The translations under genes were made by a program, and so were the position numbers. Under the pieces are notes generated by a model, which ran no database searches, was not told the origin of the DNA, and was given only the letters and a program-made list of their open reading frames with translations. DNA of 64,000 nt from Enterococcus_D sp050529585 (GTDB lineage Bacteria > Bacillota > Bacilli > Lactobacillales > Enterococcaceae). Each line of letters starts with the position of its first letter. Within the stretch, counting starts at the first letter, position 1. Positions 1 to 8,109 of the stretch are shown piece after piece. The DNA lies in assembly GCF_050529585.1 (NCBI RefSeq), contig NZ_CP172882.1, positions 1,178,001-1,242,000 of the forward strand, written 5' to 3'.

Positions 1-161
1 CTACATTACAAAACAACTTGGATCAATTGATTCCTGGTTTGGCTGCATTGTTATTGACACTTCTATGCATGTGGTTATTGAAGAAAAAAGTTTCTCCAAT
101 CATCATCATCATTGGCTTATTCTTAGTCGGTATCGGTGGACACTTGATCGGATTGTTATAA
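1..161 (+). CDS. manZ: PTS mannose/fructose/sorbose family EIID component, C-terminal end (partial)
   Basis: This is the last 52 codons of a gene that begins before the window. The peptide starts in frame at base 3 and ends at TAA 159-161. It contains a Pro-Gly break, a hydrophobic segment ending in a basic KKK stretch, and a second hydrophobic segment ending in GLL. This is the usual end of the membrane EIID subunit of mannose-family PTS permeases, which with EIIC forms the sugar channel. A terminator follows immediately, and the DUF956 gene downstream is a typical neighbour of mannose PTS operons in lactic acid bacteria. The substrate cannot be told from this piece; mannose/glucose is inferred from the neighbour. 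Confidence 0.85.
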   Translation, partial: TLQNNLDQLIPGLAALLLTLLCMWLLKKKVSPIIIIIGLFLVGIGGHLIGLL

Positions 162-174
162 TCTTTTCGAAGCG

Positions 175-205
175 AAGTGCTTGGGGCGACCCAAGCACTT
201 TTTTT
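175..205 (+). terminator. Rho-independent terminator after the EIID gene
   Basis: A perfect 11-bp stem (AAGTGCTTGGG with its complement) closes a GCGA loop and is followed by a run of T. It separates the mannose PTS operon from the manO gene. Confidence 0.9.
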
Positions 206-271
206 CGTATTCGCCAAAACCTGGAAAAACACGTATAATGTAACCAAACAAAGAAATGGAGCTTATAAAAG

Positions 272-637
272 ATGGTACAATCCCTAAATACAAAAGTTGA
301 TTTGACAATCGATGCCACCTCATTTTTAGGTATCAATGAATATGGCAAAATCATGATCGGCGATAAAGCCTTTGAATTTTATAACGACCGTGACAAACGG
401 AAATTCATCCAAATTCCTTGGGAAGATGTCGATTATGTGATTGCTTCTGTCATGTTCAAAGGGCGTTGGATTCCCCGCTATGCAGTTAGAACTAAGAAAA
501 ATGGGACGTACACCTTCTCATCAAAAGAGCCGAAAAAGGTGCTTCGCGCCATTCGAGAATATGTGGATCCTGATCGTATGGTTCATTCCCTAGGCTTTTT
601 CGATGTCCTTAAACGTGCATTTGTTCGCAGAAAATAA
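272..637 (+). CDS. manO: DUF956 family protein, mannose operon accessory protein ManO
   Basis: A 121-residue cytosolic protein of the DUF956 family, which is found almost only next to mannose-class PTS operons in Firmicutes and is often named ManO. Its role is thought to be regulatory or accessory to the PTS, but no mechanism is established. There are no membrane segments. The sequence is mixed alpha/beta with a conserved-looking middle (IQIPWEDVDYVIASVMFKGRW) and a basic C-terminus. It is separated from the EIID gene by a terminator and has its own candidate -10 (TATAAT at 234-239), so it may be transcribed separately as well as by read-through. Assignment rests on sequence resemblance plus position. 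Confidence 0.85.
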   Translation: MVQSLNTKVDLTIDATSFLGINEYGKIMIGDKAFEFYNDRDKRKFIQIPWEDVDYVIASVMFKGRWIPRYAVRTKKNGTYTFSSKEPKKVLRAIREYVDPDRMVHSLGFFDVLKRAFVRRK

Positions 638-710
638 CAAGCAAGCATAATTTTTTCCATAGAAGTCTTCCTATGTTACGCTATGATGTATAAATGAAGG
701 AGGCGTTACG

Positions 711-950
711 ATGCATTTTCTATGGACATTGATCGTAGGTGCAGTGATCGGTTCAGTCGGTGGTGCGATTGCTGGTGAAAAAAGAGGCTGTATTTTTGAC
801 ATTATTGCAGGATTGATTGGTGCTTCGATCGGTCAAGCACTATTTGGTACTTGGGGACCTCAAGTGGCGGACATGGCCATCGTTCCAGCAATTATCGGCG
901 CAATTATTTTTGTCGCAGTTGTTTCATTTTTCTTTGGCCGAAAAAAATAG
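711..950 (+). CDS. GlsB/YeaQ/YmgE-type small stress membrane protein
   Basis: A 79-residue protein with three hydrophobic helices separated by short glycine-rich loops. It ends in a basic tail (FFFGRKK). The pattern GAVIGSVGGAIAG followed by a small soluble loop and DIIAGLIGASIG matches the transglycosylase-associated protein family (YeaQ/YmgE/GlsB). In enterococci GlsB-type proteins are linked to general and bile-salt stress. A clear Shine-Dalgarno (GAAGGAGGCG) lies 5-6 nt before the ATG. It is monocistronic, closed by a terminator at 972-1008. The biochemical role of the family is unknown; the old transglycosylase name has little support. Confidence 0.85.
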   Translation: MHFLWTLIVGAVIGSVGGAIAGEKRGCIFDIIAGLIGASIGQALFGTWGPQVADMAIVPAIIGAIIFVAVVSFFFGRKK

Positions 951-971
951 CTTTATGACAACTTTATGTGG

Positions 972-1008
972 AAGCATTTTATCTTTAGCGATGAAGTGCT
1001 TTTTTTTT
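972..1008 (+). terminator. Terminator after the GlsB-like gene
   Basis: AAGCATTT pairs with AAGTGCTT (one G-T wobble) across a 14-nt loop. The right arm runs directly into nine T. Confidence 0.65.
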
Positions 1009-1061
1009 GTGACTTTTTTGTAGCTGACACGTATAGTAAGTAAAGAGAGGGAGGGATGTGT

Positions 1062-1571
1062 GTGGATAAAACTGATCAGTTAGCAAAAATCTATCAGTTA
1101 TATTGTGAAGAATGTTATTTGTATGCTTACTATTTTACGAAAAATGCCATTCAAGCAGAAGATTTAGTCAGCCATGCATTCTTAGCGATCATTGATTCTC
1201 TTCCTTTTTTACAGCAACAACAAATCAAATATTATTTGTTCAAAACAATCAAAAATCGTTTTATTGATGGCCAGCGAAAGGACAAACGATATCAATTATG
1301 GCGAAAATCGACAATCCCTCAAATCAAGCAAACATCCGCATTCACGCCCTTGGATGCATTGATCAAAGAAGAAGAAAGAAGACGCTTATATCAGTCGATT
1401 GATCGTTTGCCAGAAGACACACGCGAAGTGATCTTGCTCTATTATTTTATGGAACTTTCAATCGATGAGATAGCTAAGTATAAAGAATGGACTTACACCC
1501 AAACCAAAAATCGACTATATCGTGGTCGTTTATTATTAAAGGAGGATTTCATAAATGAAGGAATTGTTTGA
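1062..1571 (+). CDS. ECF-type sigma-70 family RNA polymerase sigma factor
   Basis: A 169-residue protein with sigma region 2 at about residues 10-75 (YLYAYYFTKNAIQAEDLVSHAFL, then KYYLFKTIKNRFIDGQRK) and region 4 at about 110-165 (LPEDTREVILLYYFMELSIDEIAKYKEWTYTQTKNRLYRGR). There is no region 1.1 or 3, so this is an extracytoplasmic-function type factor. An ATG at 1056 lies right against the ribosome-binding site (GAGGGAGGG). The GTG at 1062 is correctly spaced and is preferred. The reading frame overlaps the anti-sigma gene by 17 nt, so the two are translationally coupled. A TATAGT box at 1032-1037 gives a possible promoter. Which stress it senses is not visible. Confidence 0.88.
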   Translation: MDKTDQLAKIYQLYCEECYLYAYYFTKNAIQAEDLVSHAFLAIIDSLPFLQQQQIKYYLFKTIKNRFIDGQRKDKRYQLWRKSTIPQIKQTSAFTPLDALIKEEERRRLYQSIDRLPEDTREVILLYYFMELSIDEIAKYKEWTYTQTKNRLYRGRLLLKEDFINEGIV

Positions 1572-2598
1572 TTTTGAAAAGATACAGCTTCAAGTCAAAA
1601 AACAACAGATGCGTCGAAATATATGGCTGGTTTTTTTTGTGACTTTAATTACATTGATGATTAATTGGGGTCTACCTAAAATCGTGAATGCTTTTTTTTA
1701 TGACCCTACAGCGAGCAATGAGCTGACCAGTATCGACAGTTATATCGTCAATCGTCAAATCAATAATGAATTAACGACCCAAAATCAATTTCTCAGTCGT
1801 TATGAGATCACCCCAAAAGGGTATGGGAACTATGCTATCACTGAAATCTATCGTAATCTGGCGCAAAATCAAACGTTAACAAAAACCTACGCGATCAATC
1901 GTAATCAGATCAAAGAAAACCAACCGTCACTACCAGAGAATACGGATGTCTTGTTTATGGAACGTTTTCGCGATTCCTCTTCAAATATGTTCACAGAAAG
2001 TGATCTTTATAAAGAACAACTTCTTGAAAAAATCAAAGAATTGCCTAAGAGCACAGAAATCATCTCAACTGTCATTTTTGGTGAGGACCTCACATTGGAT
2101 GAGTTGGCTGAATGGCAAACATATAACTTAGGTGATGGAGAAATCTTGTGGACGGCCGTTCGCAGTAGCATACCGACAAGTGAGCAAGATTATATACCGC
2201 TAGGGTTTGCCAATGGTTTTTCAAGTGTATTGCCTAGTGAACAAAACTTTGAACAGTCTTTTTTAGAAAAATATCCCTTTCTGTCACCTTTTCATAATAC
2301 GCAAGCCCAGATAACTGATTATTCCGAAGCACAACAACAAGCAGCACATTTCACTTCAATGCTGCAGTATTTACAGACACAAGGAGACTTTTTGGCATTA
2401 GAGCCAGACTATGGCAGAAAATTGCTGTCTTCTGGACAGATTGCAGATACGCTGGCATATGTGGAACAACAAGGTGTCAATACGTATGGTGTCTCGATAC
2501 GCACCAATGTTGATCAACTGATCACCTTATTGCAGACGGGAGAAAATGTCTTGGCTGTTAGGGTGGTAGAAACAACACTGTTCAATTTATATAGATGA
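1555..2598 (+). CDS. Membrane anti-sigma factor (Sigma_reg_N / Sigma_reg_C type)
   Basis: A 347-residue protein with a short cytosolic N-terminus (about 25 residues, basic and glutamine-rich), one transmembrane helix (WLVFFVTLITLMINWGLP) and a large extracytoplasmic domain of about 300 residues. This architecture and its position directly after an ECF sigma gene fit the sigma-regulator N/C family of anti-sigma factors, which hold the sigma factor at the membrane until a signal is sensed outside. The start is set by AAAGGAGG 9-10 nt upstream, inside the sigma gene. It does not resemble RsiV, the lysozyme-sensing anti-sigma of enterococci, as far as I can judge by eye. Confidence 0.8.
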   Translation: MKELFDFEKIQLQVKKQQMRRNIWLVFFVTLITLMINWGLPKIVNAFFYDPTASNELTSIDSYIVNRQINNELTTQNQFLSRYEITPKGYGNYAITEIYRNLAQNQTLTKTYAINRNQIKENQPSLPENTDVLFMERFRDSSSNMFTESDLYKEQLLEKIKELPKSTEIISTVIFGEDLTLDELAEWQTYNLGDGEILWTAVRSSIPTSEQDYIPLGFANGFSSVLPSEQNFEQSFLEKYPFLSPFHNTQAQITDYSEAQQQAAHFTSMLQYLQTQGDFLALEPDYGRKLLSSGQIADTLAYVEQQGVNTYGVSIRTNVDQLITLLQTGENVLAVRVVETTLFNLYR

Positions 2599-2701
2599 TG
2601 ATCATGTTGAATAAATGATAGTGAAGAAAGGCAGGAACGTCAGCAGAAAATGTGTTTTTTTCAGAAAAAATTTCCCATTCTTTCCGCTTTTTCTTGAAGT
2701 T

Positions 2702-2710
2702 TGCTATAAT
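2702..2710 (+). promoter_or_regulatory. Extended -10 promoter for pepP
   Basis: TGCTATAAT is a full extended -10 element (TGN plus TATAAT), 36 nt before the pepP start. No good -35 hexamer is seen, as is common for extended -10 promoters. Confidence 0.6.
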
Positions 2711-2745
2711 AGGCAAGAAGAGAATAAGAAAGTAGGGAAAATCAT

Positions 2746-3810
2746 ATGTTAAGAGTTGAAAAATTAAGAGAAACAATGCGCAAAGGGTCTATCGATGGCT
2801 TTTTGATCACAAGTCCATATAATTTGCGCTACTTGACAAATTTCACTGGCACAACAGGTTTGGCTGTGATCACACTTACAAAAGCCTTTTTTGTGACTGA
2901 CTTCCGTTACACAGAACAAGCAGCTGCGCAAGCAGTTGGCTATGAGATCGTCAAAAATAGCGGACCGATTTTCGATGAAGTCGCGACTATCTGCAAGAAT
3001 GAAGATATCAACGTCTTGGCATTTGAAGAAAGTCATGTCAGTTTCGCTGAGTACTCTGTCTTGGAGGATCTGATCGAAGAGGCTTCCTTGGCACCAATTT
3101 CAGGGATGATCGAAAATCTGCGGGAAGTCAAAGATGAATCAGAAATTGCGCTGATCCAACAGGCTTGCCATATTGCCGATCAAGGTTTTGAACATATACT
3201 TAAAATGATTCGTCCTGGCATGACCGAGATCGAAGTGGCCAATCAATTAGATTTCTTTATGCGTTCATTGGGCGCTACAAGTGTATCATTCGATACGATC
3301 GTAGCGAGTGGTTTGCGTTCAGCGATGCCCCACGGTGTAGCAAGTAAAAAAGTCATTGAACAAGGTGACTTGATTACCCTTGATTTTGGTTGTTACTATC
3401 AAGGATATGTTTCGGATATGACAAGAACCTTTGCTGTAGGTGATCCTGGTGATCAATTGAAAGACATTTATAAAATCGTTTTGGAAGCACAAGAAAAAGT
3501 TTTGGCTGCAGCCAAACCTGGGATGACAGGGATCGAATTAGATGCTGTTGCTCGAGATCATATTGCCTCTTATGGCTATGGCGAAGCCTTTGGCCATTCA
3601 ACAGGACATGGGATTGGCTTAGAGATTCACGAAGGGCCAAATGTGTCCTTTAGAGCAGATAAACCTTTTGTGGTAGGTAATGTCATCACTGATGAACCAG
3701 GTATCTATTTGCCAGGTATTGGCGGGGTTCGAATCGAAGATGATTTGCTGATCACAGAAACTGGCAACAAAGTATTGACTCATGCGCCAAAAGAATTGAT
3801 CATCTTATAA
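2746..3810 (+). CDS. pepP: Xaa-Pro aminopeptidase-like M24 metallopeptidase
   Basis: A 354-residue cytosolic peptidase that removes N-terminal residues preceding proline. The N-terminal creatinase-like domain spans about residues 1-125 and the M24 pita-bread catalytic domain the rest. Metal-ligand motifs are visible: LDFGCYYQGYVSDMTRT (two Asp), GHSTGHGIGLEIHE (His), DEPGIYLPG (Glu) and GGVRIEDDLLIT (Glu). A second M24 paralogue (pepQ) lies at 30.4-31.5 kb. The position upstream of the Asp23/nusB genes is the usual place of pepP in lactobacillales, which favours the aminopeptidase over a dipeptidase role. Confidence 0.9.
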   Translation: MLRVEKLRETMRKGSIDGFLITSPYNLRYLTNFTGTTGLAVITLTKAFFVTDFRYTEQAAAQAVGYEIVKNSGPIFDEVATICKNEDINVLAFEESHVSFAEYSVLEDLIEEASLAPISGMIENLREVKDESEIALIQQACHIADQGFEHILKMIRPGMTEIEVANQLDFFMRSLGATSVSFDTIVASGLRSAMPHGVASKKVIEQGDLITLDFGCYYQGYVSDMTRTFAVGDPGDQLKDIYKIVLEAQEKVLAAAKPGMTGIELDAVARDHIASYGYGEAFGHSTGHGIGLEIHEGPNVSFRADKPFVVGNVITDEPGIYLPGIGGVRIEDDLLITETGNKVLTHAPKELIIL

Positions 3811-4008
3811 TCTGAACACTCCTTTTGACTGGAAATTCATTGAGAAAAGTGGGTTATTATAGATTATCCGCTGAGAAAATGATACACTAAAAACGAGAAT
3901 AAACCTCTCTGCAAAACGTAGATTGCATCAAGTCATGTTTTCTATTGAAATGGTGTAGAAAGTTACGTTGCTCATTCAAGCAGATGTTCAAAAATGGAGG
4001 CAAAACAG

Positions 4009-4434
4009 ATGAACGAAGATAAGAATCTAGTCTTAGACGCTAGCCCTGAGTTAGGTGAAATCGTGATTGCACCTGAAGTCATCGAAATCATTATTGGTAT
4101 CGCTGCTTCTAAAGTAGAAGGTGTCTATGGCATGCGTGGTACATTCGCCAATAGTGTGACTGAACTTTTGGGACGTGCAGCCCATGGCAAAGGTGTATAC
4201 TTAACGATCGATGAAACAGGGATCAAAGTAGACTTGTACAGCTATATGACATATGGCGTTTCTGTACCCAAAGTGGCTATGGATATTCAAGAGCGTGTGA
4301 AACAACAAGTCTTATTCATGACAGATGTGCAATTGACGGAAGTCAATGTCCATGTGGTGGCAGTCGTGCCAGAAAAAATAGAATTACCAGATATCGAAGA
4401 ATTATTCGGAAACGATGAGGAAGAAAATGAGTAA
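4009..4434 (+). CDS. Asp23/Gls24 family envelope stress response protein
   Basis: A 141-residue protein of the Asp23/Gls24 (DUF322) family. The core runs from about residue 15 to 125 (GEIVIAPEVIEIIIGIAASKVEGVYGMRG, then VKVDLYSYMTYGVSVPKVAMDIQERVKQQV). Family members associate with the membrane and cell envelope and respond to alkaline or envelope stress. An upstream ATG at 3994 contains the ribosome-binding site (GGAGG at 3996-4000), so the true start is 4009. It overlaps nusB by 8 nt. In related genomes efp often sits just before this gene; here there is only a 198-nt gap after pepP, holding a possible extended -10 (TGATACACT near 3880-3888). Confidence 0.9.
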   Translation: MNEDKNLVLDASPELGEIVIAPEVIEIIIGIAASKVEGVYGMRGTFANSVTELLGRAAHGKGVYLTIDETGIKVDLYSYMTYGVSVPKVAMDIQERVKQQVLFMTDVQLTEVNVHVVAVVPEKIELPDIEELFGNDEEENE

Positions 4435-4891
4435 AGAATTATCAAGACATGAAATTCGGAAAATGGCATTACAAGCATTATTCCCGCTAGACTTCAATAA
4501 AGATTTAACCAAACAAGATGCTATCAAACATGCCATTGCGCTGGAACATCACGAATTGATCGATGAAGAACAAGAACATTTTGTTCCTGCTTACTTGGAT
4601 CAATTGGTCGTAGGTGTATGTCATTACAAAGAAGAGTTGGACAAGGTGATCCAAAGCCATTTGAAACCCGGCTGGAAGATCCAACGTTTATCTAAGATGG
4701 ATGTTACGATCTTGCGTATCGCTTTGTATGAAATGATCTACGTCGACAACGTACCAAACCGAGTGGCATTAAACGAAGCGATCGAACTTGCAAAAACCTT
4801 TAGTGATGACCAATCACGTAAATTTGTGAATGGAATTTTGTCAACAGTCAACCAAGAATTGTCTGCTGAAAATAAAACTGAAGATGCTTAA
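4427..4891 (+). CDS. nusB: Transcription antitermination factor NusB
   Basis: A 154-residue all-alpha RNA-binding protein that joins NusE/S10 on boxA RNA in rRNA antitermination. Recognisable family features are the start (LSRHEIRKMALQALFPLDF), the block WKIQRLSKMDVTILRIALYEM and the end VALNEAIELAKTFSDDQSRKFVNGILS. An in-frame ATG at 4415 is possible, but GAGGAA at 4417-4422 suits the ATG at 4427 better. The start overlaps the end of the Asp23-type gene, so translation is coupled. A strong terminator closes the operon. Confidence 0.95.
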   Translation: MSKELSRHEIRKMALQALFPLDFNKDLTKQDAIKHAIALEHHELIDEEQEHFVPAYLDQLVVGVCHYKEELDKVIQSHLKPGWKIQRLSKMDVTILRIALYEMIYVDNVPNRVALNEAIELAKTFSDDQSRKFVNGILSTVNQELSAENKTEDA

Positions 4892-4897
4892 TAACGA

Positions 4898-4929
4898 AAC
4901 ACCTTGATAGAAATATCAAGGTGTTTTTT
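4898..4929 (+). terminator. Terminator after nusB
   Basis: A perfect 12-bp stem (AACACCTTGATA and its complement) with a GAAA loop, followed by a T run. Ends the pepP/asp23/nusB transcription unit. Confidence 0.95.
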
Positions 4930-5011
4930 ATTTTTAAAAAAACTGCATAGTTAAATAACCATTATTTTTTGTTTTTAAATAAAATTAATTTTGAGATTAT
5001 TGAATAAAAAG

Positions 5012-5040
5012 TTGACTTTTGTGGCGCTAGAAGCTTTAAT
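5012..5040 (+). promoter_or_regulatory. Sigma-A-type promoter for the cupin/lipoprotein pair
   Basis: TTGACT at 5012-5017, a 17-bp spacer and TTTAAT at 5035-5040. The -10 coincides with an in-frame ATG at 5040, which therefore cannot be the translation start of the cupin gene. Confidence 0.65.
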
Positions 5041-5069
5041 TGAAGAAAGACACAAAAGGGAGTGGTAAA

Positions 5070-5417
5070 ATGCTTATTTATACTAAAAATGATCAAGCAG
5101 GGTTACAAACGATTTTTACAGCAAACAATCAATCGAATTCGACTGTGACAATGGGATATATTACTTTATTGCCCGGAGAGCAAATTCCTGAAAAAGGTTT
5201 TTCAAGACATGATCAAGATGAATACTCTTACGTCATCAAAGGGACTGCGCACACTGTGCTGGAGGATGGACAGGATATGGTTGGAACAGAAGGTGATTTT
5301 CAACTAATAGCTGCAGGGGAAGGACACAAAAATTATAATGATAGTCAAGAACCAGCAGAGCTGGTCTGGTTTCTTGTTGATCCAACGAATAAAACGAGGA
5401 ACGGGGGACACAGATGA
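5070..5417 (+). CDS. Small cupin-domain protein
   Basis: A 115-residue single-domain cupin. Motif 1 is partly visible as LLPGEQIPEKGFSRHDQDEYSYVIKG and motif 2 as GDFQLIAAGEGHKNYND, with His, Asp/Glu and His residues in metal-binding positions. Cupins of this size may be enzymes or sugar/metal-binding sensors, and nothing here decides which. The start at 5070 follows AAGGGAGTGG; a further ATG at 5040 falls in the promoter -10. The last codons overlap the next gene by 4 nt (ATGA), so the protein is probably made together with the OppA-like lipoprotein and may act on, or sense, what that lipoprotein brings in. Confidence 0.75.
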   Translation: MLIYTKNDQAGLQTIFTANNQSNSTVTMGYITLLPGEQIPEKGFSRHDQDEYSYVIKGTAHTVLEDGQDMVGTEGDFQLIAAGEGHKNYNDSQEPAELVWFLVDPTNKTRNGGHR

Positions 5418-7060
5418 AAACTAGAATGTGTGTGCTTGTTTATCTCATGCTTCTGATAGGTCCGATTCTTGTTGCATGCGGGAGCCAAACTACGCAAAAC
5501 GCAAGGGAAAGTCATTCTGACGAGATCATTCGCCTCATGTCGTTAAGTGAATTAACCTCATTGGATCCAGCAGCAATGTTAGATTTTCCAGATGCAATTA
5601 TTCAAAATGCCTCATTCGAAGGACTCTACTATCTGGACGAAAATGATGAAGTGCAGCCAGGCGTTGCCATTGAATTGCCAGAAATTTCAGACGATGGCAA
5701 AACCTACACATTTACACTGAGAAAAGATGCCAAATGGAGTAACGGTGATGCTGTAACTGCTGCGGATTTTGAATATGCTTGGAAGCGAATAATTGATCCG
5801 GAAAATGGTTTTTTGTATAATTTTTTGATGCACGATTTGATCGAAAATGCATCTGAGATTGCAAAAGGAGAGATGGATCCTGATTTACTAGGGGTTCATG
5901 CGATAAACACACATCAGCTTGAAGTCAATTTGACCAATCCAGCGCAATACTTTACGTCATTGATGGTTTTTCCTATTTTCTTTCCTCAAAATAGGGAGGT
6001 AGTTGAAACCTATGGATCTGAATATGGCACGAATAGTGAATATATTGTTTTCAATGGACCTTTTGTTGTAGAGGACTGGAAACAGTCGCAAATGGATTGG
6101 CGCTTGAAGAAGAATCAACATTATTGGAATCATCCAGTGATTTCAGCAGAGGAGATCCACTTTCAGGTCATCAAAGAAACCTCAACAGCACTCAACCTCT
6201 TTGAAGATGATCAGTTGGATGTGGCAATGGTGACTGGCGAAATCGCCAAACAAATGCAAGAAAGTGAATTGTTCCAAAGTTATCCCGCAGCTACTATGGA
6301 TTATATTCGTTTAAATCAACAACGAGGGGAAGAGATGACTCCGTTAGCCAATGAAAACCTGCGAAAAGCATTGGCATTAGGCATCGATAAAGAAAATCTG
6401 ATTTCTAATATTATGGCTGATGGTTCTAAACCATTAGATGGCGCAATCACGGAAGGGTTCGTGCGCAATCCAGAAACGGGAGAAGATTTTCGGTCGGAAG
6501 CGGGCCCGCTGATGCGATATGATCCCGACAAGGCATTATCTTATTGGCAAAATGCGCAAGAAGAACTAGGAAAGACAGTCACCCTCGATTTGCTAACGAC
6601 AGACGATAGTGGTTATAAAAAGATGGGTGAAAGCTTGCAATGGGCATTGGAAGATCTTTTTGAAGGCTTAACGGTTACAATGCGTTCAATGCCCGCAGAA
6701 GTTGCTTTAAGTGTAGCCAGTGAAAGTGACTATGATATGTTTTTGATTTATTGGACGCCTGATTATCAGGATCCATATTCAACATTAAAAATGATGTACA
6801 GCGGGAATAATCGTCACTACTCAAACCCTGAATATGATCGTTTACTAGATGATGCCCGTTATACGTATGCGCTAGAACCAGAAAAACGTTGGCAAACAAT
6901 GCTCGCCGCTGAAAAAGAATTGATGGAAACCACGGCTGGAATGATCGTTCTTAGTCAAAATCAAAACTCTGTATTGCAAAAATCGACAATCAGTGGCTTA
7001 AATTATCATACATTTGCTGCGCCAATGTCATTACGCAACATAAGAAAAGATTCAGACTAG
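5414..7060 (+). CDS. OppA-like peptide-binding lipoprotein (orphan substrate-binding protein)
   Basis: A 548-residue family 5 extracellular solute-binding protein. The signal peptide ends in the lipobox ILVAC-GS, so the mature protein is anchored to the membrane by Cys22. The family fold is recognisable from LSELTSLDPAAMLD, the segment TFTLRKDAKWSNGDAVTAADFEYAWKRIIDP and NENLRKALALGIDKENL. Such proteins deliver oligopeptides to Opp permeases. No permease or ATPase genes are nearby, so it would have to share a permease encoded elsewhere; pheromone-binding proteins such as TraC and PrgZ are similar orphans. It is coupled to the cupin gene and closed by a terminator. Confidence 0.88.
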   Translation: MKTRMCVLVYLMLLIGPILVACGSQTTQNARESHSDEIIRLMSLSELTSLDPAAMLDFPDAIIQNASFEGLYYLDENDEVQPGVAIELPEISDDGKTYTFTLRKDAKWSNGDAVTAADFEYAWKRIIDPENGFLYNFLMHDLIENASEIAKGEMDPDLLGVHAINTHQLEVNLTNPAQYFTSLMVFPIFFPQNREVVETYGSEYGTNSEYIVFNGPFVVEDWKQSQMDWRLKKNQHYWNHPVISAEEIHFQVIKETSTALNLFEDDQLDVAMVTGEIAKQMQESELFQSYPAATMDYIRLNQQRGEEMTPLANENLRKALALGIDKENLISNIMADGSKPLDGAITEGFVRNPETGEDFRSEAGPLMRYDPDKALSYWQNAQEELGKTVTLDLLTTDDSGYKKMGESLQWALEDLFEGLTVTMRSMPAEVALSVASESDYDMFLIYWTPDYQDPYSTLKMMYSGNNRHYSNPEYDRLLDDARYTYALEPEKRWQTMLAAEKELMETTAGMIVLSQNQNSVLQKSTISGLNYHTFAAPMSLRNIRKDSD

Positions 7061-7084
7061 CTACATCCGTGATAAATAATTGTT

Positions 7085-7118
7085 AAAAGAGCCGCTCATT
7101 TTGAGCGGCTCTTTTATT
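7085..7118 (+). terminator. Terminator after the OppA-like gene
   Basis: AAAAGAGCCGCTCA pairs perfectly with its complement around a 3-4 nt T loop and ends in TTTTATT. The A run on the left would also let it work on the other strand. Confidence 0.95.
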
Positions 7119-7257
7119 AAAATATAAAGCATTTAACGATGTTTTTCTTTTCAGAAAATGCTATGATAGATAGCATAAAGCCGTCAGTGATTTTGACTGT
7201 GGCCTTTCTATGTTGAAAATAAAATGGTTGTATATCAAGGTTGAAGGAGTTGGCAAA

Positions 7258-8109
7258 ATGGCTACATTGATCAATGGAAGAGAATTAGCAGACAACATGC
7301 AAAGTGACTTTAAGGCGGAAACCGACTTATTGAAAGAACAAGGTATCATCCCAGGGCTAGTCGTATTGCTTGTGGGAGAGGACAAAGCCAGTCAAACGTA
7401 TGTTAAAAACAAAGAGTTGGCAGCGACAAAAATCGGAATCCATTCACGTGTTGCCCGCTATTCTGAAACAATCAGCGAAGAAGACTTATTGTCTGAAATT
7501 GAAAAATATAATCGTGATAAGGCATTTCATGGTATCTTGGTGCAACTACCTTTACCGAAACATATCAATGAAGAAAAAGTGCTTCTAGCCATAAAACCAG
7601 AAAAAGATGTAGATGGTTTTCATCCAATGAACCTTGGAAAATTATTTGCCGGTGTACCTGATCGCATCCCTTGTACGCCTTATGGTATCATGAAAATGTT
7701 TGCGGCTTACGATATTGCATTAGAGGGCAAGAACGCTTTAGTGATTGGACGCAGCAATATTGTCGGCAAGCCGATGGCCCACTTGTTGTTGGCAGAAAAT
7801 GCAACTGTCACTATCGCCCATTCAAAAACAAAAGACTTGCCTGCATTGGCGAAACAGGCTGATATTTTGGTCGTCGCCATCGGTCGAGGCCACTTTGTAA
7901 CAAAAGAATTTGTCAAAGAAGGTGCAGTAGTGATCGATGTCGGGATGAATCGAGATGCAAACGGCAAATTGATTGGTGATGTCAAGTTTGACGAGGTGGA
8001 ACCGATCGCAAGCTACATCACGCCAGTTCCTCGAGGTGTAGGCCCAATGACGATTACGATGCTGATGGCACAAACCATTGAAGCAGCAAAGGAGCAATTA
8101 GAAAAATAA
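7258..8109 (+). CDS. folD: Bifunctional methylenetetrahydrofolate dehydrogenase / methenyltetrahydrofolate cyclohydrolase
   Basis: A 283-residue cytosolic enzyme of one-carbon metabolism interconverting 5,10-methylene- and 10-formyl-tetrahydrofolate with NADP. Motifs seen are the catalytic-domain segment SQTYVKNKELAATKIGI (with the family Lys), LVQLPLPKHI, KDVDGFHPMNLGKL, and in the nucleotide-binding domain ALVIGRSNIVGKPM and TPVPRGVGPMTITMLM. The frame is open further upstream, but GAAGGAG lies correctly before the ATG at 7258, and the family begins at this methionine. It is the first gene of a tightly packed housekeeping run; xseA starts directly after its stop codon. Confidence 0.96.
   Translation: MATLINGRELADNMQSDFKAETDLLKEQGIIPGLVVLLVGEDKASQTYVKNKELAATKIGIHSRVARYSETISEEDLLSEIEKYNRDKAFHGILVQLPLPKHINEEKVLLAIKPEKDVDGFHPMNLGKLFAGVPDRIPCTPYGIMKMFAAYDIALEGKNALVIGRSNIVGKPMAHLLLAENATVTIAHSKTKDLPALAKQADILVVAIGRGHFVTKEFVKEGAVVIDVGMNRDANGKLIGDVKFDEVEPIASYITPVPRGVGPMTITMLMAQTIEAAKEQLEK

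Noticed and set aside
2582..2776. 64-residue minus-strand open frame between the anti-sigma gene and pepP
   Set aside because: It is phenylalanine-rich read-through of AT-rich sequence with no ribosome-binding site and overlaps the pepP promoter.
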